A stretch of DNA of 5,568 nt from an uncultured Collinsella sp. (GCA_902489955.1 CABUBY010000110.1:1-5568), one strand, 5' to 3'; counted from the stretch's first letter, positions 1-5,432 are shown. Program-made: numbers and translations. The notes: a model not told the origin generated them from the letters alone.

Positions 1-9
1 CTGACGCTC

Positions 10-1299
10 CTATTTGGCAAGGTGTTTTTTAGAATCCATTTTGCGCTCGGCCTCGAAGGCTTGCCTGTCCCAATCGAGCGGAAGTCCGGCCTCGACCCAT
101 GCCTCGTAGGCCCTCCTTATGGGCTTGAGCTCCCTTTGGCCCCTCTCCAGCATCGAGATGTACTTCTCGCTGGTGCCCAGTATGGACGCCGCCCTCACCT
201 GGCTGACCCTCGCCGCGCGCCTGGCCGCCACGAGCCCCGAGGCGTCCTCGGGCCTCCTGACCTCGTGCGGGCGCATCAGCGCCCGGTACGCCTCCCTGGC
301 CACGTAGCGCTTGAGGCACCTCATGACCTCCCTGTCGCTCTTCCCCCGCGCCCTGGCCCTCTCGGCGTACTCGGCGGTCTCGGGGTCGCGCATGACCCTC
401 TGCCTCGCGATCTCGTGCAGCGCGCTGTTCGCCTGCCGGTCGCCGCCCCTGTTGAGCCTGTGCCTCACGGTCTTGCCGCTCGAGGCGGGGATGGGGCAGG
501 CGCCGCATATCGCCGCGAACGACGCCTCGGAGCGCAGCCTGCCCGGGTTGTCCCCGGCCGCGACCGCGAGCTTGGCCGCGCTCACGGGCCCGCACCCGTA
601 CATCGCCAGCAGCGCGGGGCAGTTCTCCTCCAGGGACGCCTCGATCGCGCGCTCCATGTCGAGCGCCGCGTCGCGCGCCGCCGCCCACAGGTCCGCCAGC
701 GCGCCGAGCGCGGCGCCCAGCGCGCCCTCGGCGCGCACGGAGGGGAGCTCCTCCATCAGCCTCGGCCCCGCCATCCCGCGGAACCTCGACCTGAGCCCCT
801 CCGGGGCGGTGGTGAGCAGCGACCTCGCGGTGTTGATCGCCGAGGTCCGCGCCTTCACCGCCCCGGAGCGCGCCGCGAGCATGCAGCGCACCCCGTCGAC
901 CCACCCGTCCTGGCTCTTGGGGGCCCCGAGCCTTGAGCCGGACATCGCCGCGCGGGCCGCCCTCTCCGCGTCCGACTCGTCGCACTTTCCCTGCCCCGGG
1001 CGCCTCCTCTGCATCCTCGCCGGGGAGAGCGCCTCGCGCACGGGCATCCCCAGCGACGCGAGGTGCCTGGTGAGGCCCGCCCCGTAGGACGACGTCCCCT
1101 CCATCGCGACGCAGGCCGGCTCCCCGGCCGCCGCGATCGCCCCGGCGAGCGCCTCGTAGCCCGCCGCGTCGGCGGGGAACTGGCGGGACAGGACCTTGCG
1201 GCCCCTCCAGTCCAGGACGCACAGCCAGTGCGAGTCGGCGTGGGTGTCGACCCCGCAGAAGACCGGCCCGCGGGCGCCGGGTATCGATTCGTTTTGCAT
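10..1299 (-). CDS. IS110-family DEDD transposase (bridge-RNA-type recombinase) with extra C-terminal XRE-type HTH
   Basis: This 429-aa protein is a recombinase that moves its own IS110 element. The N-terminal RuvC-like domain shows all four acidic residues: D18 (GVDTHADSHW), E67 (MEGTSSYG), D107 and D110 (KCDESDAER). A charged, Ala-rich helical stretch (about 145-225) leads to the second (Transposase_20) domain at about 226-343, with GCGPVSAAKLA and PIPASSGK; S273 or S274 is the expected catalytic serine. The canonical family end (VMRCLKRYVAREAYRALM) falls near 342. About 85 residues follow, including a Cro/CI-like HTH (about 355-403; SQVRAASILGTSEKYISMLE), which is not part of the usual two-domain layout. 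I chose the ATG at 1299 because a GGAG lies 6 nt upstream and the domain starts soon after; the frame is open further upstream to 1398 but that stretch does not look like protein. Very GC-rich compared with the plus-strand host genes. The ORF is intact, so possibly active. Confidence 0.93.
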   Translation of the reverse strand: MQNESIPGARGPVFCGVDTHADSHWLCVLDWRGRKVLSRQFPADAAGYEALAGAIAAAGEPACVAMEGTSSYGAGLTRHLASLGMPVREALSPARMQRRRPGQGKCDESDAERAARAAMSGSRLGAPKSQDGWVDGVRCMLAARSGAVKARTSAINTARSLLTTAPEGLRSRFRGMAGPRLMEELPSVRAEGALGAALGALADLWAAARDAALDMERAIEASLEENCPALLAMYGCGPVSAAKLAVAAGDNPGRLRSEASFAAICGACPIPASSGKTVRHRLNRGGDRQANSALHEIARQRVMRDPETAEYAERARARGKSDREVMRCLKRYVAREAYRALMRPHEVRRPEDASGLVAARRAARVSQVRAASILGTSEKYISMLERGQRELKPIRRAYEAWVEAGLPLDWDRQAFEAERKMDSKKHLAK

Positions 1300-1440
1300 G
1301 TCTCGCTCCGTTCTTTCCGTGCTCGCCTGGACCGGGCAGACGGCACACTGACGGGGCGCGATAGAATGCGGTTGTTCGGGTCCGCGGTATCGCTCCATGC
1401 TCCTATTAGGTCATGCGGCGGTCTCGGCTCGCCGCGGCCC
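1300..1440 (-). ncRNA. Candidate IS110 bridge RNA in the transposase 5' region
   Basis: IS110-group elements encode a bridge RNA in the non-coding end upstream of the recombinase; it carries a 5' hairpin and two loops that pair with target and donor DNA. Read on the minus strand, this stretch has (i) a 6-bp hairpin GCGGCG/CGCCGC (1435-1430 with 1420-1415, 9-nt loop), (ii) a perfect stem GCGATA/TATCGC (1393-1388 with 1363-1358) closing a 24-nt loop, extended by GG/CC beyond an A-G mismatch, and (iii) a weaker GTGC/GCAC stem enclosing GCC/GGC near 1345-1318. Order and size fit the family, but the ends, the promoter and the guide assignments are inference. The folding was done by eye, not by energy calculation. 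Confidence 0.4.
1306..1310 (-). promoter_or_regulatory. Ribosome binding site of the transposase
   Basis: On the minus strand, CGGAG sits 6 nt before the ATG at 1299. It decides the start in favour of the 429-aa form over the longer open frame that begins at 1398. Confidence 0.6.
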
Positions 1441-1530
1441 GCGCGGGACATGTCAGGAAACGAGGGCAGCCCTGTGGGCGCCAGCGGAATGTGGGGTCAC
1501 CGCGCGGTCCGCATCTGATGGTGTCGACGT

Positions 1531-1653
1531 CAATGGTATACGGGTGCACCATCGACGTCTTCAATACAGAAGATATCAGTGCGGAATGTTCTGAAAACTA
1601 AGTCCAGCACGGGCCCTGTGTTACCACTGCAGAGGGGTGCGATTCCTTGATCG
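1531..1653. other. Gene-free junction between the IS and the hairpin cluster
   Basis: GC content falls here from the IS level to an ordinary level. I see no credible ORF: short frames ending at 1594 and 1601 are compositional, with no recognisable motif. Visible structure is limited to an 8-bp direct repeat TCGACGTC (1524-1531 and 1552-1559), a GATGGTG/CACCATC inverted pair (1517-1523 / 1547-1553), the 9-mer GCGGAATGT (1484-1492 and 1581-1589) and a near-palindrome CACGGGCCCTGTG (1608-1620). This may be target DNA flanking the IS or part of its left end. Confidence 0.4.
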
Positions 1654-1683
1654 CTCACTTAATCTAATAAGAAATTGAGTGAG
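1654..1683. repeat. Hairpin A
   Basis: CTCACTTAA (1654-1662) pairs with TTGAGTGAG (1675-1683): 9 bp including one T-G wobble, around a 12-nt A/T-rich loop. Its last three bases (1681-1683) are also the foot of the next hairpin, so the two full structures exclude each other in one strand. Confidence 0.55.
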
Positions 1684-1706
1684 GCCGGAGCTTTAGCTCC
1701 GACCTC
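1681..1706. repeat. Hairpin B with CTTTAG apex, resembling an IS200/IS605-type end
   Basis: GAGG-c-CGGAGC (1681-1691) pairs with GCTCCG-a-CCTC (1696-1706) around a TTTA loop: 6+4 bp with one mismatch. GC-rich hairpins closing on CTTTAG are common near the right ends of IS200/IS605 elements, downstream of tnpB, and in their non-autonomous derivatives. No tnpB remnant with the zinc-ribbon cysteines can be read upstream, so this origin is only a suggestion. No T-tract follows, so a terminator is unlikely. Confidence 0.55.
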
Positions 1707-1716
1707 CCCATATAAG

Positions 1717-1735
1717 GGCTCGGCAAAGCCGAGCC
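1717..1735. repeat. Hairpin C, perfect 8-bp stem
   Basis: GGCTCGGC (1717-1724) and GCCGAGCC (1728-1735) form a perfect 8-bp stem with an AAA loop, 10 nt after hairpin B. No T-run follows on either strand, so it does not look like an intrinsic terminator. Paired hairpins of this kind recall REP-like intergenic palindromes, which are known insertion targets of several IS110-family elements. Confidence 0.6.
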
Positions 1736-1764
1736 ACCAAATTTGCATCAGCCCCCAGAACATG

Positions 1765-1994
1765 TTTGAGAACTGTGCCTGAAGCATGTGTCCCTAGGGC
1801 AGGAATGAGGTTGCTTTCCAACGCATTCCGCAGGGGGCGGCATTATTTTGTAGCGCGAAGCGCAGATCAAAATAATGCCGCATGCCCGAGGACGCGTTGG
1901 AAAGCAACCTCATTCCTGCCCGAACAGGTCAGTCTATCTGCGCATTTACAAATTCGTAAACTTTTTTGAAAAAAGTGCTTGCACAGTTCTCAAA
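1765..1994. repeat. Outer inverted repeat, right arm inside the tRNA-Leu promoter
   Basis: TTTGAGAACTGTGC (1765-1778) is the exact reverse complement of 1981-1994. With a 3-nt bulge (1779-1781) pairing continues as AAGCA (1782-1786) with TGCTT (1976-1980), giving 19 pairs. The arms enclose the 125-nt palindrome at 1797-1921 off-centre (18 nt on the left, 59 nt on the right). The right arm contains the -35 box and part of the spacer of the tRNA-Leu promoter. It could be the terminal repeats of a small non-autonomous element, possibly with CAT flanks at 1761-1763 and 1996-1998, or a duplicated promoter segment in inverted orientation. Confidence 0.6.
1797..1921. repeat. 125-nt palindromic element with 28-bp perfect outer stem (MITE-like)
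   Basis: The outer stem is perfect over 28 bp (1797-1824 with 1894-1921). A symmetric 12x12 unpaired loop follows (1825-1836 / 1882-1893), then a perfect 14-bp stem (GCGGCATTATTTTG at 1837-1850 with 1868-1881), then a small GCGC-GAA-GCGC tip (1853-1863). Perfect pairing on both sides of a symmetric mismatch block argues for conserved folding, not chance. It has no coding capacity I believe. A MITE or other intergenic dispersed repeat is the likeliest explanation. I see no clear target duplication directly at its edges. Confidence 0.85.
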
Positions 1995-2008
1995 TCATAG
2001 GTTATTAT
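1945..2008 (+). promoter_or_regulatory. tRNA-Leu promoter with upstream A/T dyad
   Basis: The -35 is TTGCAC (1979-1984) and the -10 is TATTAT (2003-2008), with an 18-nt spacer. Directly upstream is the dyad ACTTTTTT-G-AAAAAAGT (1960-1976), also present ahead of the tRNA-Gly promoter at the same distance from its -35. A second imperfect dyad, TTTACAAATTCGTAAA, lies at 1945-1960. The A/T tracts could act as an UP element or a regulator site. The tRNA begins about 57 nt after the -10, so the precursor has a 5' leader of about 50 nt. Confidence 0.7.
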
Positions 2009-2065
2009 CTTCCTCGTTGAACGCGCGGGTCTAACAAAACGAACTGCGAATCAATAACATAGCAT

Positions 2066-2155
2066 GTCGGAGTGGCGGAATTGGCAGACGCGCTAGCTTG
2101 AGGTGCTAGTGACCGCTTTTTGGTCATGCGGGTTCAAGTCCCGCCTCCGACACCA
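2066..2155 (+). tRNA. tRNA-Leu (anticodon GAG)
   Basis: This is a class II tRNA. The acceptor GTCGGAG (2066-2072) pairs with CTCCGAC (2145-2151), with discriminator A2152 and CCA encoded at 2153-2155. The anticodon stem is CTAGC/GCTAG (2093-2097 / 2105-2109) and the loop is TTGAGGT, with anticodon GAG at 2100-2102 reading CUU and CUC. The long variable arm TGACC...GGTCA (2110-2126) is typical of leucine, and the T arm is GCGGG-TTCAAGT-CCCGC. All elements look intact. Confidence 0.97.
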
Positions 2156-2166
2156 TCGCATTTGAG

Positions 2167-2188
2167 AAGCCTCTTCGGAGGCTTTTTT
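2167..2188 (+). terminator. Intrinsic terminator after tRNA-Leu
   Basis: AAGCCTC (2167-2173), tetraloop TTCG, GAGGCTT (2178-2184), continuing into a run of T to 2188: a 7-bp stem with a stable loop and a T-tract. It lies 11 nt after the tRNA CCA end and only 26 nt before the next start codon. Confidence 0.9.
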
Positions 2189-2201
2189 GTTACCGATAGA
2201 C

Positions 2202-2208
2202 GGTGGGG
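2202..2208 (+). promoter_or_regulatory. Ribosome binding site of the phosphatase gene
   Basis: GGTGGGG lies 6 nt before the ATG at 2215. It overlaps the in-frame GTG at 2203, which has no Shine-Dalgarno sequence of its own, so ATG 2215 is the preferred start. Confidence 0.55.
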
Positions 2209-2214
2209 TCCACG

Positions 2215-4560
2215 ATGGAAACGCTTGAACGCAACGAGTGGGCAGACGTTGCCCAACTAGTCGAGATCACGAGCGATGCTGTCATCATCTGCGAGCTCGA
2301 CGGAACCATTCTGCATGTGAATAATCGCTTACTTGGTTTGATGTGCGAGGAACGCGCCGACGTCATTGGTGGAGATGTTAAAGACGTCCTGTACTCGTCC
2401 GCTTTTGAACGTGCGACGGAACATCGTCTGCCATTTGAAACTGATGGCTCCGAGAACGAACTGATGCTCAAGCTGAGTGACGGCTCCTTTATCCCCGTCT
2501 TGGTTCGTGCGGGCTCCGTAACGCCTCCACGCATCTTTGGGCGCCGCGCGCCACGTGTCCTGGTGGCGCTTCATAGCATCGAAGAACAGTATTCGCACGA
2601 CCGTCAGCTCAAGCGTGCTCTTTCGGAGCTTAGAGTGGCTAACAAGCGCCTCTCTGGCACGCTCTCGGTCATTATGAGTACCGTGGGCTCCGATGAGCTG
2701 CCCAGCCTACTTGATACCGTTTTGAACCAGCTTGTAGGAACGCTCGATGCTTCGGGTGCTGCTATCTATTTTTCTGAGAGCGGCGGTTTTAAACTTCGCG
2801 GTGTTTCCAAGGAGCTGTACGACAGCTACCTGCCTGAGTTTTTGCCGTATGGCGCTGGTATTCCGACGTATGTTCTTCGGGAGTCGCGTGCCTGTCGCTT
2901 GTCGATTCAACAGGACCTTGAGGGCGATAGGGCCGCCTCCGGTATGTTCATGGACCTGGACAATCGTTCTAAGCACCTGTTGCGCGTGCAGGATATGCCT
3001 CCGTACCGCAGCGAGATCTGTCTTCCCGTTTTTTACGGTACGCAGATCCTTGGCGTGCTGGAAGTTGGATGGAAACGCCCTCAGGCACCGCTCGCCTATG
3101 ACGTTAATGTACTCGAGGTCATTTGCGATTACCTGTCTATCCAGCTGGTCGGCATGGCATCGAGCCTTCGCTCTCGTCGTACGGCCGAGCTTGGCCGCTC
3201 GCTCAATGTCTTGCGTGATGAGTTGTTTACCTTTCTAGACGATTCCGCCGCGGCTACCCAGGCGGTATCGTCCGAGATCTGCAATATGCTTAACTGCCAT
3301 TTTTGCCCTGTTGAGTATGACGCCAGTCTGGATTCCTACGTCATAGATTTTGAAGGCGGCAGTCGCGTTGCTTTGCCGGACGATCCCGAGAAGCTATTCT
3401 TTTCCACGACGGCTCCGGCGGCACGTCTGGGGGCTGGCCCTGATGGCTTTGAGGCATCTGTTTTGGGCGGCACGAGTGCCGAGGACCTTAAACACGTCCG
3501 TATAACTCGCGTTGATGAATCGATGCCTATGGGAGGCTGGCTTAGGGCGCATGGCCTGCCTTGTCAAGGTCTCTACGTCGACTCCGGCATCGAGGCGGGG
3601 CGCCCGCGCTCTGAGGGTGATGGCAAGCACAGTAACGACGCGATTGTTCCTGCTTCTGTTGCGAAGAGCCCGACGACGCGCGCGCTGCTGCTTCGTGATG
3701 GTAGCCAAGAGCCGATTGATGATCTTGAATATGACTACTTGGTGCACTTGGCGCATGACTTTGAACTGATCTACGAAGGCGAATCTCAAAAGCGCGAGGA
3801 GCGCCATATCGCTCAGACCCTTCAGATCGGCATGAGAAATTCCCTGGGGGATGTTCCGGGTATCGCAACCGATTCGGTGTACCTGTCAGCCACGAACTCG
3901 GCGTTGGTCGGCGGCGATTTCTATACGCTCATCCGTCTTCCCGACGACTGCGCCGTCATGATTCTGGGTGATGTGTCTGGCAAAGGCATTGAGGCCGCAT
4001 CGATGTCCGCGCTCGTCAAGACGGCCCTGACGGCATATGCGTGGGAGGGCGCTGGACCGGCCCGCATGGCACGCTCTCTTAACAGTATGCTCATGGGCTT
4101 TTCGAGGGTCGAGACGTTCGTGACGGCCTTTATCGCCAAGATTGACCTTAAAGCCGGACGCGCAACGTATTGTTCGGCGGGCCATCCTCCGACCATGGTC
4201 ATTAGGCCAGAGTCGATGCCGCTGGGTGGCGGCGAGGCCCGTGGGGGAGAGGTCGAGCTGCTTGGATGCCAATCGGGCGTAATCGGTGCCTTTGAGAGCA
4301 TGGTGTACGAGACAGGCGTGTTTACGTTCGCTCCTGGCGACATGCTCTTCATGTATACGGACGGAACGATTGAGGCCCGCGACCGCACCGGAGCGTTCTT
4401 TGGTGAGCAGCGCCTTCGTGACCTTCTGCTCTCTGTCTCGGGTGAGGGCGTATCGGGAATCTGCGGCAAGGTCTTGGGCGAGCTTGACCGATTTACCGAA
4501 TCGGCGCTGGACGATGACATTGCATTGGTGTCCCTTGAGTTTTTACGGGGTCGTTCATAG
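2215..4560 (+). CDS. PAS/GAF sensor PP2C-type serine phosphatase (RsbU/SpoIIE family)
   Basis: This 781-aa, apparently cytoplasmic protein has no signal peptide or membrane segment. Its domains are PAS (about 8-120), a short coiled-coil linker rich in charged heptads (about 123-150), GAF (about 158-315), a second, diverged GAF-like domain (about 322-525), a linker helix (about 527-545) and a SpoIIE/PP2C phosphatase (about 550-777). The catalytic domain keeps the family signatures: VGGDFY (D568), GDVSGKG (585-591, D586), CSAGHPP (653-659), YTDGTIEAR (D716) and DDDIAL (D766-D768). The family removes phosphate from a serine in STAS-domain antagonists, switching on a sigma factor or another partner. 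The fitting substrate is encoded 78 nt downstream. The PAS/GAF ligand cannot be read from sequence. No promoter fits between the tRNA terminator and this gene. The in-frame GTG at 2203 is a less likely start. Confidence 0.93.
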   Translation: METLERNEWADVAQLVEITSDAVIICELDGTILHVNNRLLGLMCEERADVIGGDVKDVLYSSAFERATEHRLPFETDGSENELMLKLSDGSFIPVLVRAGSVTPPRIFGRRAPRVLVALHSIEEQYSHDRQLKRALSELRVANKRLSGTLSVIMSTVGSDELPSLLDTVLNQLVGTLDASGAAIYFSESGGFKLRGVSKELYDSYLPEFLPYGAGIPTYVLRESRACRLSIQQDLEGDRAASGMFMDLDNRSKHLLRVQDMPPYRSEICLPVFYGTQILGVLEVGWKRPQAPLAYDVNVLEVICDYLSIQLVGMASSLRSRRTAELGRSLNVLRDELFTFLDDSAAATQAVSSEICNMLNCHFCPVEYDASLDSYVIDFEGGSRVALPDDPEKLFFSTTAPAARLGAGPDGFEASVLGGTSAEDLKHVRITRVDESMPMGGWLRAHGLPCQGLYVDSGIEAGRPRSEGDGKHSNDAIVPASVAKSPTTRALLLRDGSQEPIDDLEYDYLVHLAHDFELIYEGESQKREERHIAQTLQIGMRNSLGDVPGIATDSVYLSATNSALVGGDFYTLIRLPDDCAVMILGDVSGKGIEAASMSALVKTALTAYAWEGAGPARMARSLNSMLMGFSRVETFVTAFIAKIDLKAGRATYCSAGHPPTMVIRPESMPLGGGEARGGEVELLGCQSGVIGAFESMVYETGVFTFAPGDMLFMYTDGTIEARDRTGAFFGEQRLRDLLLSVSGEGVSGICGKVLGELDRFTESALDDDIALVSLEFLRGRS

Positions 4561-4601
4561 ACGACGCTGGGCGGGCTGAATCCGTACGGTTGGGGAAACG
4601 A

Positions 4602-4646
4602 ATGCATCGAGTGGGCTTTTTTGGGGAACCATGGTCGTATGAATGA
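4602..4646 (+). CDS. Possible 14-aa leader peptide overlapping the downstream start
   Basis: This ATG at 4602 has a better Shine-Dalgarno (GGGGA, 4592-4596, 5-nt gap) than the STAS-HATPase gene. It encodes MHRVGFFGEPWSYE and stops with TGA at 4644-4646, just past the downstream ATG at 4639 and in another frame. This arrangement would allow translation to pass by termination and re-initiation. Nothing else supports it as a gene, and it may be chance. Confidence 0.25.
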   Translation: MHRVGFFGEPWSYE

Positions 4647-5385
4647 GTGGAATGACATAGCGGTTTTGACGCCACCAGGCGATATCGACATCGCCACGGT
4701 GCCTGCGCTGCGTCGGCGGTTGGATGCTTTGATTGGCCGCGGCGTGCGTCGTGTTGTCATCAACTGTCAGGCTGTTAGCTTTATCGATTCGACGGGCTTG
4801 GCATTCCTGCTTACGCGCGCTCGTGAGCTCATGAGGCGAGAAGGCCTGCTTTCGCTCGTCAATGCATCGGGTGAAGTTGTTCGCTTTTTGGAGATTGCTC
4901 GTCTTGTCGATATCCTTCATGTCGCGGGGCCGGCACGGGAGTCTATTCCCGCCATTCCGGTGGGGGAGCTGCCTCGCTGGAGTAAGAGCGTCGAGGTCCG
5001 TCAGGGTATCGAGAATCTTCCATACTACCGACATCGCATCGCCGAACTCCTTGAATCGCTTCCGTTGCGCCGTGACGAGCGCTACGATGTCGCATTGGCG
5101 TCGGGGGAGGCGCTGGGTAATGCCTATGACCATGCGGGCGGTATCGGGTGCGTCCTGACGGTTCAGGCCTATGGCGATCGCGTTGTGGTTGAGGTGCTTG
5201 ATCGAGGTGCCGGCTATTCTATCGATGAAACGAGCGAGCCGGTCGCATCCGAGGAGCGCGGCCGTGGCATCAAGCTTATGCGTATGCTCGTCGATAACGT
5301 GGAGGTTGCTCGTCGTACGGACGGCGCCGGCACGCGCGTACAGATGGTGAAGCTGTTTAGCGGAGCGCTGGAATCGTGTGCCTAG
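4639..5385 (+). CDS. STAS antagonist-HATPase (anti-sigma kinase-like) fusion protein
   Basis: This 248-aa cytoplasmic protein combines two halves of a partner switch. Residues about 5-105 are a STAS domain of the RsbV/SpoIIAA type (LTPPGDIDIATVPALR, then FIDSTGLAFLL with phosphorylatable S51). Residues about 118-245 are a GHKL ATPase of the RsbW type: N box with E157 and N161 (GEALGNAYDHA), G1 box D188-x-G-x-G192, and G2 box GRGIKLM (208-214). RsbV and RsbW are normally separate proteins. Here kinase and substrate serine share a chain, suggesting self-regulation or relay to another partner. The phosphatase gene upstream, 78 nt away with no terminator seen between, is the probable operon mate and phosphatase for S51. 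The start is ATG 4639: it places the STAS domain correctly, though its own RBS is weak; TTG 4621 is in frame but less likely. No clear terminator follows. Confidence 0.9.
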   Translation: MNEWNDIAVLTPPGDIDIATVPALRRRLDALIGRGVRRVVINCQAVSFIDSTGLAFLLTRARELMRREGLLSLVNASGEVVRFLEIARLVDILHVAGPARESIPAIPVGELPRWSKSVEVRQGIENLPYYRHRIAELLESLPLRRDERYDVALASGEALGNAYDHAGGIGCVLTVQAYGDRVVVEVLDRGAGYSIDETSEPVASEERGRGIKLMRMLVDNVEVARRTDGAGTRVQMVKLFSGALESCA

Positions 5386-5432
5386 CCAATCGCTTTAGCG
5401 CGTTTAGCTACTAAGAACATGCGGCAGACAAG

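Larger units (their letters stand above)
1..1530 (-). mobile_element. IS110-family insertion sequence, cut by window edge
   Basis: The element consists of the minus-strand transposase plus its upstream non-coding left end. The right end lies at or beyond base 1, because the stop codon is at 10-12. The left boundary is not certain. I place it near 1530 because very high GC persists to about 1525 and then drops. A competing boundary is a near-repeat, GCTCCTATTtGG at 6-17 and GCTCCTATTaGG at 1399-1410, which would make an element of about 1.39 kb. No terminal inverted repeats are visible, as expected for the IS110 (not IS1111) group. Confidence 0.75.

Noticed and set aside
22..1087. Long open frames on the plus strand across the IS (22-936 and 311-1087)
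   Set aside because: They are antisense to the transposase. They are open only because very high GC removes stop codons, and their Pro/Arg/Ala-rich products match no family.
1300..1398. N-terminal extension of the transposase to an ATG at 1398
   Set aside because: The added 33 residues look unlike protein of this family, the spacing to its AGGAG is too short, and the stretch contains the predicted bridge-RNA loops; ATG 1299 has a proper RBS.
1561..1650. Remnant of a tnpB gene upstream of the CTTTAG hairpin
   Set aside because: All three plus frames were read; no zinc-ribbon cysteine pairs or C-terminal TnpB motifs appear.
1681..1740. Hairpins B and C as intrinsic terminators
   Set aside because: No T-run follows either hairpin on either strand.
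1766..1969. 67-aa plus-strand frame
   Set aside because: It runs through both arms of the palindrome, so its sequence is dictated by the inverted repeat; no motif and no RBS.
1620..2060. T-box, riboswitch or CRISPR array
   Set aside because: No T-box sequence, no recognised aptamer core, and no regularly spaced direct repeats.
2203..2214. GTG start for the phosphatase
   Set aside because: It overlaps the likely Shine-Dalgarno of the ATG at 2215 and has none of its own.
3921..4763. Minus-strand 280-aa frame across the end of the phosphatase and start of the fusion gene
   Set aside because: It is antisense to two genes with intact catalytic motifs; the product is Ser/Pro/Arg-rich with no family match.
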